From positions 1-64,000 of the forward strand of contig NZ_JRPQ01000066.1 in assembly GCF_000762405.1 (NCBI RefSeq): a stretch of DNA of 64,000 bases, written 5' to 3'. The stretch is from Hoylesella timonensis S9-PR14. GTDB taxonomy: Bacteria; Bacteroidota; Bacteroidia; Bacteroidales; Bacteroidaceae. Below are positions 8,829-18,156 of this stretch, piece by piece. Position 1 is the stretch's first letter, and each line of letters opens with the position of its first letter. The notes under the pieces are model-generated. The model was not told the DNA's origin. It worked only from the letters and a program-made list of their open reading frames with translations, and searched no databases. Position numbers and translations under genes: made by a program.

Positions 8829-10361
8829 TTATTTGGCGTATGCTACACTCCTTGTCTCGCGTATAACAGTAATCTTAACTTGTCCTGGATACGTCATTTC
8901 ATTTTGAATCTTTGTAGCAATCTCATCCGACAACTTTAAGGTCTCCGCATCGTCCATCTTGTCTGCCCCTACAATGACACGAAGCTCTCTACCAGCCTGA
9001 ATAGCATAAGTTTTGGTTACGCCAGGGTAACTCATCGCAATTGCCTCAAGATCATTCAAGCGTTTGATATAAGCCTCTACAATTTCTCGACGAGCACCTG
9101 GACGAGCTCCAGATATGGCATCACAAACTTGAACAATGGGTGCCAACAACGTTTGCATCTCTACCTCATCATGATGAGCTGCAATAGCATTGACTATCTC
9201 TGGTTTTTCCTTGAACTTCTCTGCAATCTTGCCTCCATAAAGAGCATGTGGCAACTCACTCTCCTCGTCAGGCACTTTTCCTATATCGTGCAAAAGTCCT
9301 GCACGTTTTGCTTTTTTAGGATTCAAGCCCAATTCAGCTGCCATGACCGCACAAAGGTTTGCTGTCTCACGTGCATGCTGTAATAAATTCTGTCCATAGC
9401 TTGAACGATACTTCATTTTTCCAACAATTCGCACCAATTCGGGATGAAGTCCATGGATGCCCAAGTCAATGACTGTCCGCTTACCTGTTTCGATAATTTC
9501 ATTATCAAGTTGTTTCTTCACCTTTGCCACCACTTCTTCAATTCGAGCAGGATGTATACGTCCATCCGCTACCAATTGATGAAGCGCCAAACGACAAATC
9601 TCACGTCGTACAGGATCGAATGCGGAAATGACAATAGCCTCTGGTGTATCATCGACAACAATCTCAACCCCTGTAGCAGCTTCTAAAGCACGAATGTTTC
9701 GTCCTTCTCTTCCAATAATACGACCTTTCACCTCATCATTATCGATGTGGAAAACACTGACAGAGTTTTCGATAGCTGTTTCAGTGGCAACGCGTTGAAT
9801 TGTCTGGATAACTATTTTCTTAGCTTCCTGATTGGCATTCAATTTCGCTTCATCCATTATCTCGTTAATATAACTGGCAGCATCTGTTTTCGCCTCATCC
9901 TTTAAGCTTTCCACTAATCTTCGCTTTGCTTCTTCAGCAGTAAGACCAGACAGTTCTTCAAGTTTCTCACGTTCTTGTAACTGAAGTTTATCAAGGTCGG
10001 CTTGTTTGATTTCTAACAATTTCTTTTCGTTGTCTATACGCTGTTGTTGTCTATCAACCTCTTGTTTGCGACGAGCCAATTCTTCTTGTCGCTGATTTAA
10101 GCCAAGCTCTTTCTGTTTGAGTTTATTCTCACTCTGTTGGATTTTCTGATTACGACTTTGAACTTCTTTTTCAAGTTCAGACTTCTTATTCAAGAACTTT
10201 TCTTTAACCTCCAGCAGTTTCTTTTCTTTGAGAACCTCTGCTTCTTTATTCGCTGCAGCTATTATCTCATTGTATTTCTTTTTAACAACGTATTGATAAA
10301 CTGCATAGCCTATTGCGCCAATGACAGCAATAGCTATTATCATTGTGATAATTGTACCCAT
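8829..10361 (-). CDS. rny: Ribonuclease Y
   Basis: Membrane-anchored endoribonuclease involved in mRNA decay. The 510-residue protein has one N-terminal transmembrane helix ([20 protein letters not shown]), a long charged coiled coil to about residue 200, a KH domain with [13 protein letters not shown], and an HD domain with the metal-binding LLHDIGK. The start is the ATG at 10361 (MGTIIT), directly before the membrane helix; an upstream in-frame extension of 28 residues reads noncoding sequence that may encode a structured RNA. It lies downstream of zapA on the same strand. Confidence 0.95.
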   Translation of the reverse strand: MGTIITMIIAIAVIGAIGYAVYQYVVKKKYNEIIAAANKEAEVLKEKKLLEVKEKFLNKKSELEKEVQSRNQKIQQSENKLKQKELGLNQRQEELARRKQEVDRQQQRIDNEKKLLEIKQADLDKLQLQEREKLEELSGLTAEEAKRRLVESLKDEAKTDAASYINEIMDEAKLNANQEAKKIVIQTIQRVATETAIENSVSVFHIDNDEVKGRIIGREGRNIRALEAATGVEIVVDDTPEAIVISAFDPVRREICRLALHQLVADGRIHPARIEEVVAKVKKQLDNEIIETGKRTVIDLGIHGLHPELVRIVGKMKYRSSYGQNLLQHARETANLCAVMAAELGLNPKKAKRAGLLHDIGKVPDEESELPHALYGGKIAEKFKEKPEIVNAIAAHHDEVEMQTLLAPIVQVCDAISGARPGARREIVEAYIKRLNDLEAIAMSYPGVTKTYAIQAGRELRVIVGADKMDDAETLKLSDEIATKIQNEMTYPGQVKITVIRETRSVAYAK

Positions 10362-10384
10362 ATTATATAATATAAATTTAATTT

Positions 10385-10510
10385 CATTTCTAAACTTACC
10401 GTGGAAATGAAAAATCAGATTGGTAGCAGATTGATTTCCATACAATCAATGCAGGCTCTACTCCAAAAAGGTAAAAGACAAATAGGCTGCTCTCTCAGTT
10501 ATTCATCCAG
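10385..10510 (-). ncRNA. Possible structured RNA (6S-like) between zapA and rny
   Basis: On the minus strand this noncoding gap holds an AGCAG/CTGCT pairing that encloses about 70 nt, an inner GATTG/CAATC hairpin, and a bulged T-rich interior. I recall 6S RNA being annotated in this gap in Bacteroidetes, and E. coli ssrS also follows zapA. The identification is by position and weak structure only; boundaries are approximate. Confidence 0.35.
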
Positions 10511-10526
10511 CAATTCATCGATTCAA

Positions 10527-10838
10527 TCAAGGAATTTGCTTCTTGAATGCCTCTTCAATCTCGGTCGTTAATTGTGCCATCATTTCATGAAAAGGCTTCA
10601 CGTCATTGCGCCCAGACTCTTTCTCGTATCTTAACGCAATATCGATCAGTGCCATATAGAGTATTTCTTTCTCACTCCTTTTGGTCTTAAAAAGTGAGGA
10701 GTACGTATTTACAGTGTCCGTGATGAGTTTTGCTGCCTGGCGATAATATTCTTCATCATCCCTCAGGACAGTTACGCTCATGTCTGTATCGTAAACATGT
10801 AATCTTATTTGTAGCTTATCTCTATTGTCTCCTGCCAT
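10527..10838 (-). CDS. zapA: Cell division protein ZapA
   Basis: Small FtsZ-associated protein that bundles protofilaments at the Z ring. The 103-residue product reads LQIRLHVYDTDMSVTVLRDD, then YYRQAAKLITDTVNTYSS, the ZapA fold, followed by a C-terminal helix (EILYMALIDIALRYEKE) expected to form the coiled coil. I start at the ATG at 10838 (MAGDNRDKL), which follows the end of the upstream gene by 8 bp; an in-frame ATG at 10874 would overlap that gene and extends beyond the family start. Confidence 0.88.
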   Translation of the reverse strand: MAGDNRDKLQIRLHVYDTDMSVTVLRDDEEYYRQAAKLITDTVNTYSSLFKTKRSEKEILYMALIDIALRYEKESGRNDVKPFHEMMAQLTTEIEEAFKKQIP

Positions 10839-10846
10839 CACTCCGA

Positions 10847-11140
10847 CTATTTTCCACTCAGTAGTGTGATACATTTATTGACATCCCTGATGAGCTTGGA
10901 TAATTTCTTCTTCGCGACATCCATATCCACATTAGAAACTTGAATCATCCTTGCCATCTTGAGACTATTGTAATTCTGTTTTGCTTGTTCCAGCTGTGCT
11001 TCGAGTTCTTTTATCTTCGCATTCTGCTCATCCACCATTTCGTACAAGCCATCATTCTCCTGTTTCATTTCTTGATATTGGAGAATCATTTGCCTGACAC
11101 GTGTGGTGAAAAGCGATAAAGTCTTCTCATTCGCATTCAT
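10847..11140 (-). CDS. Small coiled-coil protein upstream of zapA
   Basis: A 97-residue protein with a heptad-rich central region (about residues 18-60, LEAQLEQAKQNYNSLKMAR) and no membrane segment. It is immediately upstream of zapA on the same strand and shares its promoter. Size, coiled coil and neighbour suggest a division accessory analogous to ZapB, but I do not recognise a family and this is inference. Confidence 0.75.
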   Translation of the reverse strand: MNANEKTLSLFTTRVRQMILQYQEMKQENDGLYEMVDEQNAKIKELEAQLEQAKQNYNSLKMARMIQVSNVDMDVAKKKLSKLIRDVNKCITLLSGK

Positions 11141-11158
11141 AGATTTACAATTTGGTTA

Positions 11159-11190
11159 CAAATTTAACTTAATAAATTGATAATCACAAA
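11159..11190 (-). promoter_or_regulatory. Promoter of the coiled-coil/zapA operon
   Basis: On the minus strand TTTG (11187-11190), a 20-bp spacer and TAAATTTG (11159-11166) match the Bacteroidetes promoter exactly. The start codon at 11140 is 18 bp further on, giving a short leader. Confidence 0.75.
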
Positions 11191-11277
11191 TTATCCATCA
11201 TTTTTTTTGCGCTTTACTTTAGCACAGAGCATTGCAAAAGTGAATTTATAAAAGTCATTGTTGCTGAAAAACAAATG

Positions 11278-11907
11278 TTATTTCTGCTCATTATCAGCGG
11301 GTTTTGGCTCTTTTTTTGCCAACATCACCAATTGATATACGAAGTCAGTAACCCACTTTTGCGAAAACCCTAAACGATTGTTATACTTTCTAATGGTGAC
11401 AACCGCTTTCATAGCAGCAGCATCTGTATAATCGTTCTTAGTGAAAATATCGTTGACGGTCTTCTCCGTCATGGTATAAATAGCACTCTTAAAGATTGAT
11501 GGAACTCGTAACTTAAACTTCATTAGATTACCTATCAGCATCATCAGCTCCTGTGTAAACCCTTGAAATTGCAAAAGGTAAGTCTGAACATCTTCCATTC
11601 TGCGACAGTTACGACGGATACTCTGATCAATCTCCTTACAGAAATTGTCGTTTGTCTTGTAGATATCTTTCAGCATTTTCTTACAATGTACTTTTTCGCC
11701 AACACCTAATTTGTTATTCACTGTTGGAACTTTTAATGTTGTCTTGAACGTGCGCAAGTCAGGTAACATTTTCAAATTGTTAATTCCCAATTGCGCTGCC
11801 ATTGCAGACTGAAAGTAAACCCTAATTAGTGTCATGTAGTCTTCCATGCCACCAGTTTTCTCTTGTTTGCCCTTTTTGTCAAAGATATTTGATAAAAATT
11901 TCATCAT
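11278..11907 (-). CDS. Conserved-looking protein of unknown function
   Basis: A 209-residue protein, helical and rich in Lys and Met, without signal peptide or membrane helices. It reads MMKFLSNIFDKKGKQ at the N-terminus and ends with a charged KKEPKPADNEQK tail. The start is taken at 11907; an upstream extension of ten residues is possible. It stands apart, about 140 bp upstream of the zapA operon. No domain is recognised and no function is proposed. Confidence 0.75.
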   Translation of the reverse strand: MMKFLSNIFDKKGKQEKTGGMEDYMTLIRVYFQSAMAAQLGINNLKMLPDLRTFKTTLKVPTVNNKLGVGEKVHCKKMLKDIYKTNDNFCKEIDQSIRRNCRRMEDVQTYLLQFQGFTQELMMLIGNLMKFKLRVPSIFKSAIYTMTEKTVNDIFTKNDYTDAAAMKAVVTIRKYNNRLGFSQKWVTDFVYQLVMLAKKEPKPADNEQK

Positions 11908-12043
11908 GATAATGTAACATAATATTTTTCTTCGCATGAGATTATCTCACGGAATGCTCCACAAAGTTACGACAAAACAATAAAAATACAAAACAAAATC
12001 AACAATTTCAGGTTTCTCACTTTCCCTATTCAATTATTATTTA

Positions 12044-12051
12044 TATCTTTG
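12044..12051 (+). promoter_or_regulatory. -7 box (TATCTTTG) upstream of rmlA
   Basis: TATCTTTG matches TAnnTTTG. If used, it gives a 5' leader of about 150 nt before the rmlA start codon, unusually long for this window. Confidence 0.5.
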
Positions 12052-12066
12052 TGCCATATATGTGCG

Positions 12067-12145
12067 CAACGGCAAGCAAGATTGGAATGCCATGCCCTGA
12101 TTGAGTCAAGTCGCACAACTCCAAGTTTATGTAAAGTTGCCGTTG
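12067..12145 (+). promoter_or_regulatory. rmlA leader with a long-range inverted repeat
   Basis: CAACGGCAA (12067-12075) and TTGCCGTTG (12137-12145) are perfect inverted repeats of 9 bp separated by 61 bases. Both lie inside the predicted rmlA 5' leader. They could close a structured RNA element; no known riboswitch is recognised. Confidence 0.35.
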
Positions 12146-12208
12146 ATGAAGTTGTACACTACCTTATCCTTAGCGTATAGGTAAATAAAAGAACTAAGTT
12201 TTACACTC

Positions 12209-13090
12209 ATGAAAGGAATTATTTTAGCAGGCGGTTCAGGGACACGTTTGTATCCCATTACGAAGGGTATCAGCAAACAATTGATACCTATCTTCGATAA
12301 ACCCATGATATATTATCCCATATCTGTACTAATGTTGGCAGGTATTCGTGAAATTCTGATTATATCAACTCCGTTTGATTTACCAGGTTTTAAGCGACTG
12401 TTAGGAGATGGACAAGACTTAGGAGTGAAGTTTACTTATGCGGAACAACCAAGTCCCGATGGCTTAGCGCAAGCATTTATCATCGGTGAAGAATTTATCG
12501 GCAATGAATCCGTTTGCCTGGTCTTGGGAGACAACATCTTTTATGGTTCAGGTTTTTCATCCCTCCTCCACACGGCTGTTACAGACGCAGAAAAAGAAAA
12601 TAAAGCAACTGTTTTTGGTTATTATGTCAATGACCCCGAGCGATATGGCGTCGTAGAATTCAATCAGGAAGGAAAATGTCTAAGTATTGAAGAAAAACCA
12701 AAAGCCCCAAAAAGCAATTACGCTGTAGTAGGACTCTATTTTTATCCAAATTCTGTGATAGATATTGCCAAGCACATTCAACCAAGCGAACGTGGAGAGT
12801 TAGAGATTACTACCGTTAATCAAATCTATCTTGAGAGACAACAATTACAAGTACAGACATTACAACGAGGCTTCGCGTGGTTGGATACGGGTACCCATGA
12901 CAGCTTGTCTGAAGCCAGCACATTCATAGAAGTTATTGAAAAGCGCCAAGGGTTGAAAGTAGCCTGCTTAGAAGAGATTGCTTTCAAAAAAGGTTGGATA
13001 GGAAAAGAACAACTCATTAAGATAGCTCAACCGATGAAGAAGAATTCTTATGGACAATATCTTCTTGAGCTAACGCAAAATAAGAAATAG
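12209..13090 (+). CDS. rfbA: Glucose-1-phosphate thymidylyltransferase
   Basis: First enzyme of the dTDP-L-rhamnose pathway (RmlA), making dTDP-glucose from dTTP and glucose 1-phosphate. The 293-residue product has the nucleotidyltransferase signature [11 protein letters not shown] near residues 8-18, LGDNIFYG with the metal-binding Asp, and [18 protein letters not shown]. Length and sequence fit the homotetrameric RmlA family. It precedes a Wzc-type kinase by 60 bp, so this may be a surface polysaccharide locus. Confidence 0.95.
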   Translation: MKGIILAGGSGTRLYPITKGISKQLIPIFDKPMIYYPISVLMLAGIREILIISTPFDLPGFKRLLGDGQDLGVKFTYAEQPSPDGLAQAFIIGEEFIGNESVCLVLGDNIFYGSGFSSLLHTAVTDAEKENKATVFGYYVNDPERYGVVEFNQEGKCLSIEEKPKAPKSNYAVVGLYFYPNSVIDIAKHIQPSERGELEITTVNQIYLERQQLQVQTLQRGFAWLDTGTHDSLSEASTFIEVIEKRQGLKVACLEEIAFKKGWIGKEQLIKIAQPMKKNSYGQYLLELTQNKK

Positions 13091-13150
13091 TTTGAAGCTA
13101 TATAATAAATAAGTATTTGGAATAGTAATGAAATAATCACATTTATTCAA

Positions 13151-15649
13151 ATGGAAGATATCAAAAACCAAGAATTGAAAAAGATTGATGAACAAGAAGA
13201 AAGTTCATTTTTTAATTTTGAAACCATTTATACAACACTTGTTCTAAACTGGAAATGGTTTGTCTTATCCCTCATCATTTGCTTGGGAATTGCAGCCATA
13301 TATCTAAGGTACACAACGCCTATCTATCAAGCAAATGCTAAAATGCTGATTAAAGAAGAGGATAATTACAGACGTGGCAGAAATAGCGCATTAAACACCT
13401 CGACTTTAGGAATGATGACCAACTCGGCAGGTATTGAAAATGAGATGGAAATTTTATCTTCCTTATCACTGGCAGAACAAGCTGTTAGAGACCTGAAGTT
13501 GTACACCATTTACACATCAGAAGGCAGAGTGAAAGACATACTGATGTATCAAAATCAACCCATTGATGTAGATATCGACCCTGCTCATCTTGACAAGCTA
13601 TCCACGGCTATCAATTTGTATATACAACGAGAAGGTAATTCTTTTCATGTCACAGGAAATTACAATGCGACAGATGAACAATCACAGAAGGCATATACAA
13701 TTGACAAAACCATCAACAAACTTCCAGCAACCTTAGCTACCAAAGCAGGAATCTTAACATTCAATAGTAGAAATGCGGGTTCGTTAAAAGACGGTGAGAG
13801 CTTCAAAGTCAGTATTGTCTCTCCTAAAGCGATGGCTGCCAAATTCAAATCATCCTTTAATGTTGCGCAAAGTTCCAAAGGCAATAGCATTGCATTGCTC
13901 ACACTGAGAGATGAAATTCCCTTTAGGGCAAAAGATTATCTACGACAAATAGTTATTTGTTATAATCGGCAGGCGAACATAGATAAAAACGAAATAGCCC
14001 GCAATACAGAAGCGTTCATCAATAGTAGATTAGAGAAGATTAGCGCAGAGCTCGGAGCTACCGAGGGTGCACTGGAAAGCTATAAGAAACGCAACAGAAT
14101 GGTCAACCAAGAAATGAATGCTGCACAGGCGATGGACAATGCCAACGCATACGATCAGAAGTTAGCCGAAGCAAATACACAGGTGGCACTGCTTAACAGC
14201 GTTCAAGAAAGTATGGGGCGGCCAGGCGGAAAATACGAAACACTTCCTGCCAATGTAGGTATTTCAGACCCTACTGTAAACGGATTGATTAACAAGTATA
14301 ATGAAATTGCTCTTCAGAGGAATAAACTCTTAAGGAGTGCTTCAGAGACCTCACCTACAGTTACACCGCTTACTTCTCAGCTGGATGATTTGAACAACAG
14401 TATTCATCGAGCTATGAACCAAGCAAAGAAAGGACTACAAATACAACGCAATAGCGTGGCTTCGCAATATGGTAAGTACCAAGGACAAGTATCTCAGAGT
14501 CCTGAACAGGAGCGCATGCTCACCCAAATAGGACGCCAGCAGGATGTAAAATCAGGACTTTACCTTATGTTGTTACAAAAGCGAGAAGAGAACTCAATCT
14601 CATTGGCAGCCACCGCAGACAAGGGTACCCTGATTGACGAACCTGCAACTGGCGGACAAGTAAGTCCAAAACGTACGATGATATTCCTAATTGCGCTGCT
14701 CATAGCATTGGGTATTCCTTCTTTAATTCTGTTCTTGATACAATTCTTCCGCTATAAGATAGAGGGTCATGACGATGTCGCCAAACTAACCAAGCTGCCA
14801 ATTTTAGCAGATGTGGCAGTAGCCAGCGAATCGGCTAAGACCAAAGCTGACATTGTGGTTCATGAGAACCAAAACAATCAGATGGAAGAAATATTCCGTA
14901 GCATGCGAACCAATTTGCAATTTATGATGAAAGAGAATGAGAAAGTCATCATGTTTACTTCTACCACATCGGGTGAAGGAAAAACTTTCAACGCCTCCAA
15001 CCTTGCAGTTAGCTTCGCATTATTAGGTAAGAAAGTCATCTTGGTGGGTCTGGATATTCGTAAGCCACGTTTGGCAGAATTGTTCGAAATAGACGATCAT
15101 CATCATGGTGTTACGATGCTACTCACCAAAGAGCAGCCTACTTGGGCAGAGATACAAAGTCAGATTTTACCTTCAGGTATTAACAACAACCTTGAATTAC
15201 TTTTATCGGGTCCTGTACCTCCAAACCCTGCAGAACTGATAGCTCGGCCCTCTTTGCAGCTCATCATTGACCAACTGAAACAGCACTATGATTACATATT
15301 AATTGATACTGCTCCTGTAGGATTGGTGACAGACACGCTCCAAATTGGACGTGTCGCTGATGCAACGGTCTACATGTGTCGCGCTGACTATACTCCTAAA
15401 GAGAGTTTCACTCTCATTAACACTCTTGCAAAAGAGAAGAAGCTTCCACATATGTCCATTGTAATCAATGGCATTGATATGTCCAAGAAGAAATATGGCT
15501 ATTATTATGGCTATGGAAGGTATGGCAAATACGGAAAATATGGACATTATGGCAAGCGTAGTTATGGTAATTATGGCAATTATGGAAGCTACGGCAACTA
15601 TGCCAATAGCCATTACGGAGATAAAAACGACACTTCTATCAAACGATAG
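13151..15649 (+). CDS. Wzc-type polysaccharide export tyrosine kinase with Tyr-rich tail
   Basis: Inner-membrane polysaccharide co-polymerase fused to a BY-kinase, controlling chain length and export of capsule or exopolysaccharide. The 832-residue protein has an N-terminal membrane helix (about 36-56), a periplasmic Wzz domain with coiled coils, a second helix (about 512-535) and a cytoplasmic kinase with Walker A SGEGKT near 606-612, Walker A' VILVGLDIRKPRL and Walker B ILIDTAPVGL. The tail from about residue 779 has about 15 tyrosines in 46 residues, mostly in YG steps, far more than the cluster of E. coli Wzc. No Wza-type outer-membrane gene is adjacent. It lies downstream of rmlA. Confidence 0.92.
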   Translation: MEDIKNQELKKIDEQEESSFFNFETIYTTLVLNWKWFVLSLIICLGIAAIYLRYTTPIYQANAKMLIKEEDNYRRGRNSALNTSTLGMMTNSAGIENEMEILSSLSLAEQAVRDLKLYTIYTSEGRVKDILMYQNQPIDVDIDPAHLDKLSTAINLYIQREGNSFHVTGNYNATDEQSQKAYTIDKTINKLPATLATKAGILTFNSRNAGSLKDGESFKVSIVSPKAMAAKFKSSFNVAQSSKGNSIALLTLRDEIPFRAKDYLRQIVICYNRQANIDKNEIARNTEAFINSRLEKISAELGATEGALESYKKRNRMVNQEMNAAQAMDNANAYDQKLAEANTQVALLNSVQESMGRPGGKYETLPANVGISDPTVNGLINKYNEIALQRNKLLRSASETSPTVTPLTSQLDDLNNSIHRAMNQAKKGLQIQRNSVASQYGKYQGQVSQSPEQERMLTQIGRQQDVKSGLYLMLLQKREENSISLAATADKGTLIDEPATGGQVSPKRTMIFLIALLIALGIPSLILFLIQFFRYKIEGHDDVAKLTKLPILADVAVASESAKTKADIVVHENQNNQMEEIFRSMRTNLQFMMKENEKVIMFTSTTSGEGKTFNASNLAVSFALLGKKVILVGLDIRKPRLAELFEIDDHHHGVTMLLTKEQPTWAEIQSQILPSGINNNLELLLSGPVPPNPAELIARPSLQLIIDQLKQHYDYILIDTAPVGLVTDTLQIGRVADATVYMCRADYTPKESFTLINTLAKEKKLPHMSIVINGIDMSKKKYGYYYGYGRYGKYGKYGHYGKRSYGNYGNYGSYGNYANSHYGDKNDTSIKR

Positions 15650-15728
15650 CGAGTAAAAAAAATACGGTTTTTTGATTAACTTGAAGATGATATTTTTCAA
15701 TATTTGATATCGCTTAAAGATTTGCACT

Positions 15729-16166
15729 ATGACTATTGCAGTAGATTTCGATGGAACTATCGTTGAACATCGCTATCCAGAGATTGGCGAAGAGCTTCCT
15801 TTTGCAACGGAAACTCTGAAGATGTTGATAAAAGATCAGCACAGATTAATCTTATGGAGTGTACGAGAGGGCAAGCTTCTACAAGAGGCTATCGATTGGT
15901 GCAAAGAACGAGGAGTTGAGTTTTGGGCTGTCAATCGTGACTATCCCGAGGAAGATGGTACCAAGAATAATAATCACTTCTCGCGAAAACTGAAAGCAGA
16001 CCTCTTTATTGACGATAGAAACGTTGGTGGATTACTCGATTGGGGACAAATATATCATATGATTCACGACCATAAAACAGTAAAAGACTTGATACGAGAA
16101 GCTGTAAACCAACAGGTACTTGCAGCAGAACCACCAAAACGCAAAAGGCACTGGTGGAGTCGTTAG
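15729..16166 (+). CDS. Small HAD-superfamily hydrolase (BT0820-like)
   Basis: A 145-residue HAD-type protein. DFDGT at residues 6-10 holds the nucleophile and acid Asp residues, SVREG is the motif II region, and DLFIDDRNVGG carries the C-terminal acidic metal-binding motif. There is no cap domain, as in the compact BT0820-type family. The substrate is unknown; it probably hydrolyses a small phosphorylated compound. It is 79 bp after the kinase and ends before a clear terminator. Confidence 0.82.
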   Translation: MTIAVDFDGTIVEHRYPEIGEELPFATETLKMLIKDQHRLILWSVREGKLLQEAIDWCKERGVEFWAVNRDYPEEDGTKNNNHFSRKLKADLFIDDRNVGGLLDWGQIYHMIHDHKTVKDLIREAVNQQVLAAEPPKRKRHWWSR

Positions 16167-16196
16167 TCTTTTCCACAAGGATCTCAAGACATAAAG

Positions 16197-16238
16197 GCAA
16201 TACACGAACATACCCTGTTTGTGTATTGTCTTTTTTTT
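16197..16238 (+). terminator. Intrinsic terminator after the HAD gene
   Basis: A stem of about 15 bp (GGCAATACAC with GTGTATTGTC, plus AACA/TGTT) is followed by eight T residues at 16231-16238. Confidence 0.9.
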
Positions 16239-16381
16239 ATCTCCCGTGGGTAATGCTAATGAATGATTTGATAAGACCAGCCCACAAAGGGCATACATCC
16301 AAGCCTACAAACGTTTATCAATCACAAGAAGCTTAATGCGGAATAATAGTAAAGCACAGTTAAAGTCGGGAAAAATAAAAA

Positions 16382-16410
16382 TCCCGATGTGGTTTAATGA
16401 CACATCGGGA
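16382..16410 (-). terminator. Terminator of the rpsF-rpsR-rplI operon
   Basis: TCCCGATGTG and CACATCGGGA form a perfect 10-bp stem around a 9-base loop. On the minus strand it is followed by a T-rich run, so it ends leftward transcription about 90 bp after rplI. Confidence 0.85.
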
Positions 16411-16502
16411 CACCTATAGATTTGCTTTACAGTGCAATTGGTATCAATATCTAATATTGGTTCACTGCAATTAAGCGTCTTCACCGCTTATTCAGCAGCT
16501 TT

Positions 16503-17081
16503 TTATTCTGCGGTTTTAGTATCGTCAGCTTCTTCAACAGATTCCTTCTGCTCAAGTTCTGCTGTCTCTACAGCGTCAACTGTCTTACCAGTCTTTTCCT
16601 CTGTATCAACTTTGTCTGACTTCACTTCTGCCTTAGGAGCATTTTCTGCTACTACGGTAACAGGAACTTTCACTTCAACCTCTTTATGGAAGTGGATAGT
16701 GGCTTCATATTCTCCCACCTTCTTGATATCACGCATCGTGATAATCTTTCGGTCTACAGCAAAGCCTTTCTTCTCTAATTCTTCAGCAACTGTCGCAGCA
16801 GTAACCGAACCATAAGTAACACCTGTCGCAGATACCTTTACAGAAATTTCCAATGCTACATTTTCCAACGCAGCAGCTTTCTTCTCTGCCTCTGCTTTCT
16901 TAGCTGCCAACTTATGAGCTTGCTGCTTCATATCTTCTGCAAGAACTTTCTTAGCCGATTCGGAAGCAATGACAGCCTTACCTTTAGGTATCAGGTAGTT
17001 ACGACCATAACCACGTTTAACATCTACAATATCGTTCTTGTAACCAAGACCGATGATATCTTCTTTTAATATAATCTCCAT
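16503..17081 (-). CDS. rplI: 50S ribosomal protein L9 with acidic C-terminal tail
   Basis: Binds 23S rRNA in the large subunit. The N-terminus (MEIILKEDIIGLGYKNDIVDVKRGYGRNYLIP) is diagnostic. The first ~148 residues cover the normal two-domain protein; residues from about 150 to 192 form an extra Glu/Asp/Thr/Lys-rich tail that looks disordered. It is the last gene of rpsF-rpsR-rplI, 18 bp after rpsR. Confidence 0.95.
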   Translation of the reverse strand: MEIILKEDIIGLGYKNDIVDVKRGYGRNYLIPKGKAVIASESAKKVLAEDMKQQAHKLAAKKAEAEKKAAALENVALEISVKVSATGVTYGSVTAATVAEELEKKGFAVDRKIITMRDIKKVGEYEATIHFHKEVEVKVPVTVVAENAPKAEVKSDKVDTEEKTGKTVDAVETAELEQKESVEEADDTKTAE

Positions 17082-17099
17082 TCTGTTTCCTCCTCTTAA

Positions 17100-17369
17100 T
17101 TATTTCATCAAATCAGTTACATAAGGAAGCAGTGCTATCTGGCGAGCACGTTTTACGGCCTGTGCTACACGTCGCTGGTACTTTAATGAAGTTCCAGTAA
17201 TACGACGAGGAAGAATTTTACCCTGTTCGTTCAAGAACTTTTTCAAGAACTCAGGATCCTTATAATCAATGTACTTGATGCCACTCTTTTTGAAACGGCA
17301 ATACTTTTTCTTCTTGGTATCCACTGAAGGTGGAGTCAAATAACGAATTTCTGATTTATTCTCTGCCAT
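17100..17369 (-). CDS. rpsR: 30S ribosomal protein S18
   Basis: Small-subunit protein that partners S6. The 89-residue product carries the conserved [21 protein letters not shown] block. It lies 2 bp after rpsF. Confidence 0.97.
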   Translation of the reverse strand: MAENKSEIRYLTPPSVDTKKKKYCRFKKSGIKYIDYKDPEFLKKFLNEQGKILPRRITGTSLKYQRRVAQAVKRARQIALLPYVTDLMK

Positions 17370-17371
17370 AA

Positions 17372-17716
17372 TTAAGCCTCCTTCTTGTTAGCATACTTCT
17401 GTTTTCTCTTCTCAGCATACTGTGCAGCATACTTGTCCAATTTAACAGTCATAAAACGGATTACTTTCTCGTCGCGGCGGAAGCCGACTTCGAGTGTGTC
17501 TACTAATGTTGGCTCACCTTTGAACTCAAACAAACAGTAGAAGCCTGAGTTCTTTTTCTGAATTTGGTAAGCCAGTTTCTTAAGTCCCCAAGCCTCTTCA
17601 TTCAGAATCTCGGCACCATTATCAGTAAGGAGAGTCTTGAATTTAGCGACCGTTTCCTTCATCTGTTCATCAGACAAAACGGGAGTCAAAATGAAAACGG
17701 TTTCGTAATGATTCAT
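17372..17716 (-). CDS. rpsF: 30S ribosomal protein S6
   Basis: Small-subunit protein that binds S18 and 16S rRNA. The 114-residue product starts [18 protein letters not shown] and has the typical [17 protein letters not shown] core. First gene of the operon rpsF-rpsR-rplI, driven by a clear promoter at 17761-17792. Confidence 0.97.
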   Translation of the reverse strand: MNHYETVFILTPVLSDEQMKETVAKFKTLLTDNGAEILNEEAWGLKKLAYQIQKKNSGFYCLFEFKGEPTLVDTLEVGFRRDEKVIRFMTVKLDKYAAQYAEKRKQKYANKKEA

Positions 17717-17760
17717 ATTACTTCATTTATTAATAAATATTATTTTTGCAAAATGCGGTG

Positions 17761-17792
17761 CAAAGTTACCACTTTTTCGTAAGTCTACCAAA
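17761..17792 (-). promoter_or_regulatory. Promoter of the rpsF operon
   Basis: On the minus strand TTTG (17789-17792), a 20-bp spacer and TAACTTTG (17761-17768) match the Bacteroidetes consensus exactly. Confidence 0.75.
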
Positions 17793-17801
17793 TCTTTTTT
17801 G

Positions 17802-17809
17802 TACTTTTG
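17802..17809 (+). promoter_or_regulatory. -7 box only 5 bp before a start codon
   Basis: TACTTTTG fits TAnnTTTG, and the ATG of the small membrane gene follows after only 5 bases, implying a nearly leaderless mRNA. A TTTCG lies about where -33 should be. It lies next to the divergent rpsF promoter. Confidence 0.45.
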
Positions 17810-17814
17810 CTGCC

Positions 17815-18012
17815 ATGAAGAGGTATCTCAAGAAAATAAAAATGGTGCCAAGTTTCGGCTTATACTGTGTTTACGTTGGAGTAGTTGTTTTTCTTCTCTC
17901 GTACATCACAGGTTGGTCTCACTACAACTGGGTCTTATTCTTGGGACTATTTTTTGTGGTGTTGGGCATCATTACCTATACTTACTTATCAAGGAAACAA
18001 AACAAATATTAA
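17815..18012 (+). CDS. Small two-helix membrane protein
   Basis: A 65-residue protein, MKRYLKKIKMVP then two hydrophobic segments (about 14-32 and 41-59) and a basic end. The ATG at 17815 is preferred over an upstream in-frame ATG at 17746, which would read through the divergent rpsF promoter. It is divergent from the ribosomal operon. Family and function are not known. Confidence 0.7.
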   Translation: MKRYLKKIKMVPSFGLYCVYVGVVVFLLSYITGWSHYNWVLFLGLFFVVLGIITYTYLSRKQNKY

Positions 18013-18156
18013 TTGTTCACTTCTCTTGTTACCAATAGCACAATGACTGGCGTTTACCGCTCTATAAGACTATTCGCCATAACAAAGCGTCAATACTATT
18101 CTGCTTGAACAAAAGCGTGTTGCAAGCTTTATAAAACTATAATGATGCAGCTAAGG

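Noticed and set aside
11141..11277. Small gene in the gap upstream of the coiled-coil gene
   Set aside because: The gap is explained by the promoter; no supported frame.
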